A DNA stretch of 36,467 nt from Candidatus Doudnabacteria bacterium (lineage in GTDB: Bacteria; Patescibacteriota; Doudnabacteria; UBA920; O2-02-FULL-48-8), in contig JACPKU010000006.1 of NCBI GenBank assembly GCA_016186915.1, forward strand, positions 313,619-350,085. Direction: 5' to 3'. Below are positions 36,296 through 36,467 of this stretch, one piece after another (the first letter of the stretch is position 1; each line of letters starts with the position of its first letter). Below the pieces are notes generated by a model, which was not told the DNA's origin, made no database searches, and saw only the letters and a program-made list of their open reading frames with translations. A program made the translations under genes and the position numbers.

Positions 36296-36467
36296 ATGGA
36301 TCATGTACAGATCCTAAGCTTTCAGCCGTGCGCTCACTGCCGGCAGATTTACTACCTCTTCATCCTTTTTCGCCAAGGGCGAGAAGAGGTCATTCAAGGC
36401 TGTGCGGTTTCTAACAAGCAAGACGCCTTTGGCCTGCTTAATTCTCTGCGGATCAGCTTCCTCGGCC
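36296..36467 (+). CDS. Small hypothetical protein with CxxC (5' part, runs off the window)
   Basis: ATG at 36296 with AAAGGAGG 7 nt upstream. MDHVQILSFQPCAHCRQIYY LFILFRQGREEV continues open to the edge (57 codons). A CAHC pair and a following Cys suggest a zinc or redox site. It belongs to the class of small strong-SD genes in this window, here on the plus strand. Confidence 0.65.
   Translation, partial: MDHVQILSFQPCAHCRQIYYLFILFRQGREEVIQGCAVSNKQDAFGLLNSLRISFLG

Noticed and set aside
1-36467. CRISPR array
   Set aside because: No regularly spaced direct repeats with unique spacers and no cas genes were seen; the repeats present are dispersed palindromes.
1-36467. UGA recoding (glycine) as in Gracilibacteria
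   Set aside because: TGA serves as a normal stop, for example in the M16-nfo ATGA overlap, and no conserved protein is interrupted by it.

Overview
The window looks like a chromosome segment of a Candidate Phyla Radiation (Patescibacteria) bacterium. It carries ordinary bacterial housekeeping genes (str operon, bL28, parB, glyA, tsaC, leuS, metG, glyS, nfo, tgt) with little biosynthesis. Most housekeeping genes have no visible Shine-Dalgarno (SD) sequence, several are split into separate domains, and intergenic spaces are full of short palindromic repeats. TGA is used as an ordinary stop, so nothing suggests the UGA-glycine code of some CPR lineages. The exact lineage cannot be fixed from sequence reading alone.

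Layout. 1-2.3 kb: the str operon (rpsL-rpsG-fusA, fusA cut by the window edge) behind a near-consensus promoter. 2.3-5.4 kb: an M50 protease, rpmB, and three toxin-antitoxin pairs in a row (PIN/AbrB, RelE/RelB, Doc/AbrB). 5.5-11 kb: a split, partly duplicated PEP-synthase/rifampin-phosphotransferase-like system under an ArsR-type regulator flanked by two palindromic operators, interrupted by a GC-rich histidine-phosphatase gene on the other strand. 11-13.2 kb: a flavin block, namely an FMN riboswitch with an EamA transporter (probable riboflavin importer), riboflavin kinase and an archaeal-type FAD synthase. 13.2-19 kb: tRNA-Pro, parB and a chain of small GC-rich genes of unknown function with strong SDs. 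19-19.5 kb: one intact tRNA-Leu among broken copies. 19.5-36.1 kb: housekeeping genes, nearly all on the minus strand. 36.2 kb to end: another small strong-SD gene.

The most striking content is 13.3-17 kb. Four consecutive minus-strand transcription units of small unknown genes each begin with a good sigma70-type promoter and a short leader peptide, followed by a four-segment leader RNA that can form either a terminator (3:4) or an antiterminator (2:3). This is the layout of ribosome-mediated attenuation of amino-acid operons. The leader peptides are rich in Phe/Trp/Tyr, in Ile and in Leu, with a fourth unclear. CPR bacteria usually lack amino-acid biosynthesis, so attenuators controlling unknown small proteins would be a new use of this switch. 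One of these leaders, and the relBE leader, start with a second element: a near-leaderless minigene encoding MNPVRN whose sequence pairs with the start codon of the next reading frame.

Other notable points: LeuRS carries a complete RBBP9-like serine-hydrolase domain inside its editing domain; EF-G has NKIN in place of NKxD; GC-rich palindromic repeats are inserted in frame in three protein genes and inside tRNA-Leu remnants, as Rickettsia palindromic elements are.
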